From: UBA11865 sp963749825
GTDB lineage: Bacteria; Chloroflexota; Anaerolineae; Promineifilales; Promineifilaceae
Direction: 5' to 3'
Assembly: GCA_963749825.1 (NCBI GenBank)
Contig: CAVVOI010000012.1
Span: 620,001-684,000 of the forward strand
Length of the DNA: 64,000 nucleotides
Below the pieces are notes generated by a model. That model was not told the origin of the DNA, made no database searches, and saw nothing but the letters and a program-made list of their open reading frames with translations. Shown here piece by piece: positions 25,352 through 33,583 of this stretch. The position numbers and the translations under genes are program-made. Within the stretch, counting starts at the first letter, position 1. Every line of letters begins with the position of its first letter.

Positions 25352-25960
25352 ATGGGATCAATCTTGAGTCAGAACATTGCTACCGGCGAATTATTAGGCC
25401 GGGGCCGAATTATTGCCGAGGCAACCGATCAGCAATTGGTAAGTTCGGTCGCCAAGGGTGACGAGGCTGCCTTCGTCGAACTCTATTCACGTTATAAAGT
25501 GACTCTCTTCAACTATCTGCTACGCCTCATTAGTGAACAGAACATTGCCGAAGATCTGCTTCAGGAAGTCTTCGTAGCCGTTTGGAAAGGAGCCGGCAAA
25601 TTCAAAGCCCAGTCCAGCGTCCGGACCTGGCTCTTCCGCATCGCCCATAACCAGGCAGTTTCCTGGCTGCGTCGTCGTAAAGATGTGGTTGACGATGATG
25701 AAATGCTGCATTTAATCGCCGACGGCGACGTCCTGGAAGAGACCGTTCTAGAATCCTGGCATGCCGACCAACTGAGAGATGCCTTAGGGCAACTAACACC
25801 CGCCCACCGGGCCGTAGTTGAACTGTCTTTCGTCCACGAGCTTACCTATGCTGAGATAGGCGAGATCATGGATTGTCCGGTTGGAACTATCAAAAGCCGG
25901 ATGAGCTACGCCCTCAAATACCTGGACGGTTTTCTTCGCCGAAATGGCGTCGGCGCCTGA
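25352..25960 (+). CDS. ECF-type RNA polymerase sigma factor
   Basis: A sigma-70 family protein of about 200 residues with region 2 (DEAAFVELYSRYKVTLFNYLLR, DLLQEVFVAVWKGAGKF, TWLFRIAHNQAVSWLRRR) and region 4 (LTPAHRAVVELSFVHELTYAEIGEIM and a PVGTIKSRM recognition helix). No zinc-binding anti-sigma gene follows directly; two downstream genes (26260, 27551) encode membrane-anchored proteins, one of which has a short cytoplasmic N-terminal domain and might play that role. Start ATG 25352 is preferred over upstream TTG and GTG codons, though no ribosome site is evident. Confidence 0.92.
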   Translation: MGSILSQNIATGELLGRGRIIAEATDQQLVSSVAKGDEAAFVELYSRYKVTLFNYLLRLISEQNIAEDLLQEVFVAVWKGAGKFKAQSSVRTWLFRIAHNQAVSWLRRRKDVVDDDEMLHLIADGDVLEETVLESWHADQLRDALGQLTPAHRAVVELSFVHELTYAEIGEIMDCPVGTIKSRMSYALKYLDGFLRRNGVGA

Positions 25961-25986
25961 TCCCCCACTTCTTCTGCCCCAATAAC

Positions 25987-26010
25987 CAATAGACAATAGA
26001 CAATAGACAA
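25987..26010. repeat. Short tandem repeat (CAATAGA)x3
   Basis: Three exact copies of CAATAGA plus CAA lie between the sigma-factor gene and the next gene. The region is otherwise A/T-rich leader sequence. Confidence 0.7.
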
Positions 26011-26259
26011 TTTTATTCATGGCCATGTTACGATGGCCAGGCTATTCCCCTGTTTTTCGAGCCAATCCCCATCCAGACTGTCTAGTAATCCTCTGGATCA
26101 GAACCAATTTCGATCAATTTTAAACCTTTTTTAAGATAACTACGACTATAGTAATAGGACTAAGGTCATACAGGACCGAAGTACTGGGACATTAGGACTA
26201 TTCAAATCATTTTTTATTTTCACAAATTGATTCCCAAAGCAGTTATCTGGAGGATTATA

Positions 26260-27315
26260 ATGGCACAAAATAGAGTACTCAGATTATCAATAGTTATCAC
26301 TTTTCCTATCATGGCCCTGATATTAGCGGCCGCCTTCGCGCAACCGGCACGAGGAGCCGCGCCCAATGTGGTCTTTTCCCAATGCGCCCCCGGGCAGAAT
26401 GGCGAAGATCCCAAATGCATTGGTCAGGGTAATAATGGCTGGGTGACCGGCAAAGTTGGCCCCAGCAAAGCAAATTATAAGGTCGGCGATTTTATCGCCT
26501 ACCGAGGAGAGCACAAAAATCTTGACGCAGGCAAAGAGTATTGCTTCGCCATGTGGTGGGATATCGCCAAGGCCGAGTTGCCAGCTATCGACTATCTCGG
26601 CACCTTCAGTCTGACGCTAGACCAGGCCGACCCCACGCACAACACCCCCTTCACACTCGGCGATCCCGTCGTTACTTTGGCTATCCCGAAAGATCCGATC
26701 CTCGTTCTGGGCACCCTTAGCGGCAATTCCTTCTCCGGAACTCTGCCGGTGAACGGGACAGAACAAGGCGTTTTGACATTATGGGGTGGCACCAACTTGC
26801 GTATCCTTGGTCCGGGCTACTCGAACACCACTGGCGGCGACCTAACCAATGCCTCCCAGTCCCTTGAGTATTGTTTCACGGCTCAAGGAACGGACGCGGT
26901 ATTGGCCTGGGGCGGACATATAGCCGACCCGGTCGAATGGAGTGCCCCGGATAGACCTCCGGGATCACCTTACCACATGCGCACCGGCTCGGTACCAAGC
27001 TCCAACACCAACCCACCCAGAGCAAACGATAATGATTTATCCTGCGACGACGGCGAGACGATCGAGCATTTCACTGTCGGTAGTCAGGACCTTCAATTGG
27101 GTATCACAGGCCAACCCACGGCAGTGACCATGAGCGATTTGAATGCCGCCGGTGTTCGCAGTTGGACGCTGGTTGCCATAGGCGCTGTATTATTCATGAC
27201 ACTCTTGACCCTCGTTTCGATTGTTAACTCGCGAAAAGCTGCTGAACAAAAAGCTGCCGCCAAGCAGGAAGAATTACAAAATGATTGGCACTATGATGAC
27301 GGCCAGATTACCTAA
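26260..27315 (+). CDS. Exported surface protein with C-terminal membrane anchor
   Basis: The 351-residue product starts at ATG 26260 behind GGAGG and has a signal peptide ending near QPARGAA. The mature part contains repeated aromatic and Gly-rich beta segments and motifs such as LAWGGHIADP and GSPYHMR, which recur in large adhesin-like surface proteins of this phylum. A C-terminal hydrophobic helix (SWTLVAIGAVLFMTLLTLV) is followed by a charged tail, so the protein is probably anchored with most of it outside. The function is unknown. It may be under the control of the preceding ECF sigma factor. Confidence 0.75.
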   Translation: MAQNRVLRLSIVITFPIMALILAAAFAQPARGAAPNVVFSQCAPGQNGEDPKCIGQGNNGWVTGKVGPSKANYKVGDFIAYRGEHKNLDAGKEYCFAMWWDIAKAELPAIDYLGTFSLTLDQADPTHNTPFTLGDPVVTLAIPKDPILVLGTLSGNSFSGTLPVNGTEQGVLTLWGGTNLRILGPGYSNTTGGDLTNASQSLEYCFTAQGTDAVLAWGGHIADPVEWSAPDRPPGSPYHMRTGSVPSSNTNPPRANDNDLSCDDGETIEHFTVGSQDLQLGITGQPTAVTMSDLNAAGVRSWTLVAIGAVLFMTLLTLVSIVNSRKAAEQKAAAKQEELQNDWHYDDGQIT

Positions 27316-27340
27316 CAAGTAGGATAATATCGAATGATAA

Positions 27341-27366
27341 AGAGGGCGGTTTGAATACCGCCCTCT
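27341..27366 (+). terminator. Perfect hairpin after the surface-protein gene
   Basis: A 10-bp stem AGAGGGCGGT / ACCGCCCTCT with a 6-nt loop lies 25 nt past the stop codon. No T-run follows, so it may only stabilise the transcript. Confidence 0.5.
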
Positions 27367-27425
27367 ACTTCGCAGGAGTTTTTGGCGCATTGGGAGCAGA
27401 CCAGCGACTAGCTGGCCAATCGGAG

Positions 27426-27472
27426 AAAGGAATAGGTTCAAACAAATACCATATTTGAACCTATTCCTTTTT
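27426..27472 (+). terminator. Rho-independent terminator with 17-bp stem
   Basis: AAAGGAATAGGTTCAAA (27426-27442) pairs perfectly with 27454-27470 across an 11-nt loop, and a T-run overlaps the 3' arm. It ends the transcript from 26260. Confidence 0.85.
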
Positions 27473-27550
27473 CAAACGACTATATTTTCAGGATAGTTTT
27501 ATAATGATCGGCCCGCAAGAGTTCTTCTTATTGTTAATTCTCGGAGATGG

Positions 27551-28270
27551 ATGAAGATGATTCACAGTAAGTTGCGAGAAAAGCTGGCCGTTTACCTACC
27601 TGGTTACATTAATAAAAATCTTCATCCTATGTTGCAGTTGGGCATCAGCTGGTGGATTCGCCTAGATTCTGAAGGGCAAAGGCGATTAACTTTAGCTAGA
27701 CGCCTAAAAGACAATGCCAACTCCCTACCCTATCATCAACCTAGTTCCAAAGTTCTGCAACGAATTCGCAAGCAGATAAGACACCAATCTAGTTCAGAAT
27801 CAAAACAGTCCAGTATGTGGCCGGTGCGGACTCTGCAATTAATCCTGGCGCTTTTGGCTTTTATCCTGGTATGGCGAGGGTTGCCTCCCGGAATCGTATT
27901 GGAATGGTCAGTAAGAGACGGCGAGCCAAGCAAGTTTTTAGTTTACCGGGCGGAACTCGCGTCCCCAGACAGCCTAGATGATAACAATTTTGTACTACTG
28001 AAAGAGATTCCGGCCCATGGACGCGAGAAGCTATACGAGTTCATAGATGTGCGAACGATTCCAGGCCAGACGTATATTTACCGGGTTGAAGCAGTGGATC
28101 AGCAAGGGAGAGCCGCCGATGCCCAATCGATCACTGGCCAAGGTCTTGATGTTTTGCCAAGCCAGCTAGCCTTTATTTTTGCCGCTTCAGTGGTCGCTTA
28201 TGTAGTCTGGCAATCCGGTCACCGCTGGAGAACTCTCTTCTATTCCTCAGTGAAACTCCACTTAGAATAA
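27551..28270 (+). CDS. Membrane protein with fibronectin-like extracytoplasmic domain
   Basis: About 90 hydrophilic, basic residues come first, then a transmembrane helix (LQLILALLAFILVW), a beta-rich domain (PSKFLVYRAELAS to TYIYRVEAVDQQG) of fibronectin III type, and a second hydrophobic segment (LAFIFAASVVAYVVW). The topology, a cytoplasmic head plus an extracellular sensor-like domain, would suit a membrane anti-sigma factor of the ECF gene 1.6 kb upstream. No recognised anti-sigma motif is present, so that remains speculation. Start could also be ATG 27557. Confidence 0.6.
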   Translation: MKMIHSKLREKLAVYLPGYINKNLHPMLQLGISWWIRLDSEGQRRLTLARRLKDNANSLPYHQPSSKVLQRIRKQIRHQSSSESKQSSMWPVRTLQLILALLAFILVWRGLPPGIVLEWSVRDGEPSKFLVYRAELASPDSLDDNNFVLLKEIPAHGREKLYEFIDVRTIPGQTYIYRVEAVDQQGRAADAQSITGQGLDVLPSQLAFIFAASVVAYVVWQSGHRWRTLFYSSVKLHLE

Positions 28271-28437
28271 GTCCTCCTTTTTGCCTCTATCTTACAATTG
28301 TACCATTGGCCCCGGCTCAAAAAAACAATAGCATAAGGTTAATAAAACGATAAAGTTTCAACTGATTTATCGTTGAACATATCAGTTCATTTCCCAATTA
28401 ACTTATCTAATGCAGTCATCAATATAGGAACCTTGCT

Positions 28438-29255
28438 ATGAATTCTTTAAACTCATTTCAGTTCCGGCGATTGCCGGCAATCTTGTTTGGGGTCGTGGCT
28501 GCCTTGACATTGGTGGGGATTCTGTTTTTCATCGTTACCCAAACGGCCGCTGCTCAATCGGTGGAAACCGGTAATGCTGCATCGACGTTTACCAACCCGG
28601 ATCAAATTGCACCGCCAATGATGTTGGACTGACCATCGTCAATGAAGGGGCAGTCAGCGCCCTTTGCAGCAGTGGCGCCTTAACGGCAACTTTAGACCTG
28701 CTTGTCGACGTCCAGCCCAATCAACCCGATCGTTATGATATCGGCATATTCATCGCCCAAGACGGCGGCAGCGCCCAGACCGGCAGCAACTGCTATCATG
28801 CCATGATGACTCCCATTACCTCGACCCTGGCAGATGTCGATGGCTTAAGCGGCAATGGTCCTTTTTGGGATGGCGACGGCGACACTTGCGGCGATGTCTC
28901 CCAGTCGCTAGCCTCGCCGCCAGTGGGATTTTTATATGAATTGCAGTCGGTGACAATTCCCTGTGACGATCCAGATCAGAATGGTTTTATTGAGGTATCG
29001 GCCTGCACTAGCTGGGACCAAAATACCAACACTACCTGCAACGACGTTTCCGATGCGTTCCCAGGGACGAAAGCAAAGTGCAATTGCATCAGCCTACAAA
29101 TCCCACTGGCTCCGACTGCCATCACGCTGGACAAAGCGACGGTAGAACAAGAAACTTTGCCTCTGTGGGCGATCGGGGCGGGACTAATCCTTCTGGCGGT
29201 TACTTCCTTCGCAATCATACACCGGCGATCTGAGAGAAATACACCTCACGCGTAA
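28438..29255 (+). pseudogene. Exported C-terminally anchored protein with one frameshift
   Basis: The first part (28438-28632) has a signal peptide ending TAAAQS. The second frame continues from about 28605: ANDVGLTIVNEGAVSALCSS, a Cys- and Asp-rich beta domain, and a C-terminal helix (LPLWAIGAGLILLAVTSFA) with a basic tail. Adding one T to the TT at 28603-28604 would restore a continuous frame reading QICTANDVGL, so a homopolymer error is a simple explanation. The architecture mirrors the surface protein at 26260. The function is unknown. Confidence 0.7.
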
Positions 29256-29315
29256 ATTAAGTTGACCGGCACCTTACATCCGCCAATAATTGGCGTGATT
29301 GGCCAAAATAATAAT

Positions 29316-29362
29316 AACTCCAACCAGTGATCGATTTCTGTGAAGCTGGTTGGAGTTCTTTT
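29316..29362 (+). terminator. Rho-independent terminator after the frameshifted surface gene
   Basis: AACTCCAACCAG pairs perfectly with CTGGTTGGAGTT over an 18-nt loop, followed by CTTTT. A separate perfect palindrome CGCCAATAATTGGCG lies just upstream at 29281-29295. Confidence 0.85.
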
Positions 29363-29413
29363 ATGTGGCTGAAAATTAATGGCTCGATCGTTAGGCCATT
29401 AGTGAAGGAACCT

Positions 29414-30586
29414 TCATTTTTTTGAATCCGCGTCTTTGAGCCGGGCTTCAGGCACAGGCGATCCGGCTAGAGTCGCGCCCCAACGGCGGGTCAGCTTTCT
29501 AAATCTGGAACGGCCGCGAGTGAGCATGTACCGGGCCCTTTTCCACTCCCTGTCAACCATAGACACCTCAGGCGGCGTGACATCCCACTTAACCACCGAA
29601 GCAGCCCAGGTCAATCCACCACCAAAACCGACGAAGATCACGTTATCATCTGGTTCCAGGCGTCCTTCCGCGACTGCATCACAAAGAGCAATGGGGATGG
29701 AGGCGGCCGAAGTATTGCCTGTCCGTTCGAGATTCATATAAAACAAATCCGTCGAAACACCCAATTTTTTAGCCGAGGTTTCGATGATACGACTATTAGC
29801 CTGATGCGGTACGATTAGAGCTACATCATCGATGGTCAGTTCGGCTTTTTTCAAAACATCCTCGATCACATCGCTTACCACGCCCGTGGCGAAGCGAAAG
29901 ACCTGCCGTCCTGCCATCTTTATGGTCTTACTCTTATCACCATTGGTATATAAATACTCAGGACCTAAAGTCGGCACCGGATTGTGGTAAACGGCCGGCA
30001 AGCTTAATAGATCGCCGCCTGAGCCATCAGAACGCAGCGTGGAAGCCATCATCCCGCCAGGAATGCTAGATCCTTTCAATACCACTGCACCGGCTCCATC
30101 ACCGAAAAGGATACAGGTAGCCCGATCTTGCCAATCCACGATCCGCGACATCGTCTCAGTGCCAATGACGATGGCGTTGCGTACCGATCCAGTAGCGATT
30201 GCCTGGCTGGCCATACTTAAACCGTAGACAAATCCGGAACAGGCTGCGCTGAGATCAAAAGCGCCGGCTCGCCTAGCACCCAGATAATCCTGTACCCGGC
30301 ATGCCGTGGAGGGAAATACATATTCCGGCGTCGACGTGGCGACGATGATTAGCTCGATTTGTGACGGATGAATATCGGCCACAGCCAGGGCCCGGGCCGC
30401 TGCCTCGAAGGCCATCGTAGCGGTCGTCTCCTGTTCTGCGGCGACACGTCTCTCGCGAATGCCAGTTCTGGTGTAAATCCATTCATTGGAGGTGTCGACC
30501 GACTGGGCGATATCGTCATTACTGACGATCCGGTCGGGTAAAAAGCTGCCCCAACCAACGATATGCGCAAACTTCATGTCCGTCAT
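29414..30586 (-). CDS. fabH: 3-oxoacyl-ACP synthase III (KAS III)
   Basis: A thiolase-fold condensing enzyme with the FabH triad visible: Cys116 in AACSGF, His261 in VPHQAN and Asn291 in RTGNTSAAS. It opens with the typical SNEWIYTRTGIRERR. The enzyme starts fatty-acid synthesis by joining acetyl-CoA (or a branched starter) to malonyl-ACP. At 390 residues it is about 60 longer than usual; the extra part is a basic, Arg-rich C-terminal tail (RARYMLTRGRSRFRKL). Start ATG 30584-30586 has AGGAGA 4 nt upstream. It stands alone. The 470-bp region after its start (30587-31056) holds no credible gene. Confidence 0.93.
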   Translation of the reverse strand: MTDMKFAHIVGWGSFLPDRIVSNDDIAQSVDTSNEWIYTRTGIRERRVAAEQETTATMAFEAAARALAVADIHPSQIELIIVATSTPEYVFPSTACRVQDYLGARRAGAFDLSAACSGFVYGLSMASQAIATGSVRNAIVIGTETMSRIVDWQDRATCILFGDGAGAVVLKGSSIPGGMMASTLRSDGSGGDLLSLPAVYHNPVPTLGPEYLYTNGDKSKTIKMAGRQVFRFATGVVSDVIEDVLKKAELTIDDVALIVPHQANSRIIETSAKKLGVSTDLFYMNLERTGNTSAASIPIALCDAVAEGRLEPDDNVIFVGFGGGLTWAASVVKWDVTPPEVSMVDREWKRARYMLTRGRSRFRKLTRRWGATLAGSPVPEARLKDADSKK

Positions 30587-30995
30587 AAATCTCCTATCAT
30601 GCTTGCTGCCACAATGCACAACTGAACCAGGTTAGAGATTTCCCGATCCCTAATAATGTTATAACCCCATCCTGTTCAATCGGTTACGGCCGGATGCCCG
30701 GCCGAATCGCTGGCAAGCAAGGTTCAAATAAAAATAGGCGGTCGTCAGGGATAATTGCGAGCTTGATTGACCGAAGGCCGCCGGTGGATTCCGGCTCAAT
30801 CTTATTGATGGAAAGCGATCGTACCCCCGAACAGGTGAGATGCCAAATCGGAATCGGTGGCTCCGAAAAGTTGGTGGCCTGGCAAATCTATCGGCCGGCA
30901 GGTAATTTCGCACCCATTACGTCTATGGTGCATTCCTCTTTGCTGTTCAGATTACATCTTGGAGCGGCTCAAAACCCCTCAAGCTTTTTTGACTG

Positions 30996-31032
30996 AATAA
31001 GACCGGGGGTAAATAAACAATCCGACCCCCGG
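30996..31032 (-). terminator. Terminator of ytxH-like gene
   Basis: CCGGGGGT / ACCCCCGG (8 bp, 14-nt loop) lies 25 nt beyond the stop codon of the minus-strand gene, followed on that strand by TCTTATT. Confidence 0.65.
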
Positions 31033-31056
31033 CCCATATCTGTTTTGAAGACGTAA

Positions 31057-31302
31057 CTACGCGGCCGTATCCTCTGAATTTTCAGGGACGGCTGGAGGCT
31101 GCTGCATTTGTTCAAACTGAGCTTGCAGTTCTCGGCGCGTATCTTCCATCGCTTGTCGCGCTTCTGATAGGGCTTCCTCCCACCGGGCCACTACATCTTG
31201 CCGCAATTCTTCACCAGATTCAGGGGCCAACAGTAATGCTACGGTAGCGCCAACAAGGGCTCCACACAATACGCCGGCAAGGAAGCTGATTGCTTTGTTC
31301 AT
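31057..31302 (-). CDS. YtxH-domain protein
   Basis: An 81-residue protein with an N-terminal helix (FLAGVLCGALVGATVALLLAP) immediately followed by ESGEELRQDV, the hallmark of YtxH/gas-vesicle-GvpP-like small proteins. A charged coiled-coil tail ends in acidic residues. It is probably a membrane-attached stress protein whose exact role is unknown. Ribosome site AAGGAGA is present. Confidence 0.85.
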   Translation of the reverse strand: MNKAISFLAGVLCGALVGATVALLLAPESGEELRQDVVARWEEALSEARQAMEDTRRELQAQFEQMQQPPAVPENSEDTAA

Positions 31303-31685
31303 AGGAAAATCTCCTTAAAATCAGTTGATCGATTGGTAACCCCGGGTTGGCTTCAACCTATCCTTACCACGCCGATCAGGGCCAATTTGACTCATTTTTA
31401 TGATCTGCTGCCACTAATAATTATAGCCGATGAGGCAACCATATCGCAATGAGTGTATAGCAGTCTCTGTGGGATCAATCTGAGCTGTTGCTAGGGCAAA
31501 GCATCAGACTAATGGTGACCGGCATCGATTTTTTCTGGGAAATAGCTTAGCCGCCCGCACAGGCTCGATTGAACCGAAATTGGTTCAGGAAAGTATCAAT
31601 TTTCGTTAATATTGTGATCCGGCTAATGCAGCAGGTAAAATGATAGTTAAGAAGAACTGCCTCACAAGAATAATGCGTTTGTCAT

Positions 31686-31964
31686 ATGTCAGAATATATC
31701 GAGTTTGAAGTCGAGATGATGGATGATCCGGCCATTATGATCATCACGACCAACCTAACTCTAGCCGAATTTGAGGCTGAGTATTATCCATCTTCAGTCG
31801 AAATGGCTGAGGGGTCAATGGTGGCCCAGGTCATAGCCTATATCGAGGGTATCCAACAATTGAAAATTGAGCGGAATACGCTCACAGTATGGCGTGAGCC
31901 GGATGTGCCATGGCACCATATTGTGATTGATATTACGGCCGCCGTAAAAGAGTTTTTCTTGTAG
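31686..31964 (+). CDS. NifU N-terminal (Nfu_N)-like domain protein
   Basis: The 92-residue sequence follows the Nfu_N pattern: strands around EFEVEMMDDPAIMIITTN, a helix with SMVAQVIAYIEGIQQLKIE corresponding to the S-LA--LF-I-GV--V segment, then NTLTVWREPDVPWHHI and a final helix. Nfu_N domains accompany Fe-S scaffold proteins, but the Cys-bearing NifU C-terminal domain is missing and there is no Cys here. The call is by pattern only. The preceding 31303-31685 shows nothing recognisable. It lies 26 nt before the MFS gene. Confidence 0.55.
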   Translation: MSEYIEFEVEMMDDPAIMIITTNLTLAEFEAEYYPSSVEMAEGSMVAQVIAYIEGIQQLKIERNTLTVWREPDVPWHHIVIDITAAVKEFFL

Positions 31965-31990
31965 GTAGTTCTGGCCAGAAAGCAAAAAAT

Positions 31991-33583
31991 ATGTCCACTC
32001 GTAAACCAAATCCGGCCATTATTCTGGCAGTTATCTCTTTCGGCGTTTTTGTAGCGGCCGATGATTTAACGGTAGTTTCAACCATGTTGCGCCAGATCAT
32101 CTTCGACCTGGAGATACCGTTGCCGGAGGGTCTTGGCGACGCGGCCTGGATCGTTAATGCTTACCTGATCGCCTATGTAGTAGTCATGCCCTTCATCGGC
32201 CGGGTTAGTGATGTCATTGGCCGCCGCCCAGTTTATATCACTTCTTTACTCCTCTTCTTGGCCGGATCGATATGGGTGCCCTTCGCCCCCAATCTGGGTT
32301 GGTTTATCGCCGGGCGAGTATTGACAGCCTTAGGTGGCGGCGCGATGGTGCCGGTAGGGATGGCCGTTATCGGCGATGTGTATGCTGCCAAAAAACGCCC
32401 TTCAGCCCTGGGTACCTTGGGAGCAGTGGACACGGCCGGTTGGGTCTGGGGGCCGCTTTACGGCGCCTTACTCATTCGCTTTCTGGATTGGCGATGGCAA
32501 TTCTATTTGAATATCCCACTCAGTCTGATCGCCATTGTTTTATCTTGGTGGGCATTACGCGATCTACCCAGACCTCAAAAAGGCGGCCGCATTGACTGGT
32601 TAGGAACAGCGCTACTAACGGCCGGCCTGCTGTCGCTTAGCATCGCCCTGCTCAATGGCAGTGACATTCAAAATGTCGGCGGCCTTGCCGAATTAACCGG
32701 AGAACAGCCGGCAAATATGGCGCCTCTGTACGCCTTAGCCCTGATCTGCTTTGTCTGTTTCCTTCTGGTCGAGAGTCGTATCAGTCGTGGAGCAAAAGGG
32801 ATTTTTCGTTGGGCAATGGGTGTTGTGCCACTGCTCGACCCACGGTTATTCCAGCGTAAGAACTTTACACCTGCCATTGGCGTCAATTTTCTAGTAGGAG
32901 CGGTATTGATCATCGCCATGGTTAATGTGCCGCTACTTATCAATGTCTTGGAAGTTGATGTTGTCCAGGCGGCTTTAACAAGTGGTTTGTTATTGAGCGC
33001 CATGACAGTCTCGATGGCGATCATGGCCTACGTTGGTGGTCGTCTCACGGAACGTGTGAGTTACCGGCCGGTGACTATCGCTGGGTTGCTGGCAATCATT
33101 ACTGGCTTCGCCTTCATGGGCTTTACATGGAAGATGGGAACATCCATGTCGCAGATGGCCTGGCAATTAGCCATCTTGGGTGCCGGATTCGGTCTTGTGA
33201 TAGCGCCGATCAGCGCGGCCGTGATCAATGCTGCCCCGGTCGATCAGCGAGGTATCGCATCCAGTCTGGTCATCGTCCTGCGCCTGATCGGCATGAGTGT
33301 CGGGTTATCTGGGCTCACCGCCTGGGGATTACGCAGGTTTGGAGAACTGCAAGAAAGCATCGAGTTGCCACCGATTACTGACCCGGGCTTTCAGGACGCC
33401 GTGTTGGAAGGCTTGACCGGCGTGACAGTTACAGTATTGACCGAAACTTTCCTGATATCAGCAATTATCACCGGCCTAGCGATTTTCGTCGCAATGTCCT
33501 TGCGAACTGAAGAAAAGACGGAGCCAGCCTTAGACCATGACTCAACAAGCGATCCGGCAACGCAAGAGGAAGCTAGATCCTGA
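31991..33583 (+). CDS. MFS transporter, DHA2 (14-TM) drug-efflux type
   Basis: A 530-residue, highly hydrophobic protein with about 14 membrane segments. Motif A appears as GRVSDVIGRRPVY between helices 2 and 3, and the helix-5 region has GAVDTAGWVWGPLYGALL (antiporter motif C-like). Gene order and length match EmrB/QacA-type proton-coupled exporters. The substrate cannot be predicted. Its stop codon (33581-33583) abuts the end of convergent aspS. Confidence 0.88.
   Translation: MSTRKPNPAIILAVISFGVFVAADDLTVVSTMLRQIIFDLEIPLPEGLGDAAWIVNAYLIAYVVVMPFIGRVSDVIGRRPVYITSLLLFLAGSIWVPFAPNLGWFIAGRVLTALGGGAMVPVGMAVIGDVYAAKKRPSALGTLGAVDTAGWVWGPLYGALLIRFLDWRWQFYLNIPLSLIAIVLSWWALRDLPRPQKGGRIDWLGTALLTAGLLSLSIALLNGSDIQNVGGLAELTGEQPANMAPLYALALICFVCFLLVESRISRGAKGIFRWAMGVVPLLDPRLFQRKNFTPAIGVNFLVGAVLIIAMVNVPLLINVLEVDVVQAALTSGLLLSAMTVSMAIMAYVGGRLTERVSYRPVTIAGLLAIITGFAFMGFTWKMGTSMSQMAWQLAILGAGFGLVIAPISAAVINAAPVDQRGIASSLVIVLRLIGMSVGLSGLTAWGLRRFGELQESIELPPITDPGFQDAVLEGLTGVTVTVLTETFLISAIITGLAIFVAMSLRTEEKTEPALDHDSTSDPATQEEARS

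Noticed and set aside
25987..26010. CAATAGA repeat as a CRISPR array
   Set aside because: The 7-bp units are contiguous without spacers and no cas gene is present.
30694..30996. Plus-strand frame (and a minus-strand frame at 30659-30913) between fabH and ytxH
   Set aside because: Neither has a ribosome site, and composition is not protein-like; the region carries only the ytxH terminator.
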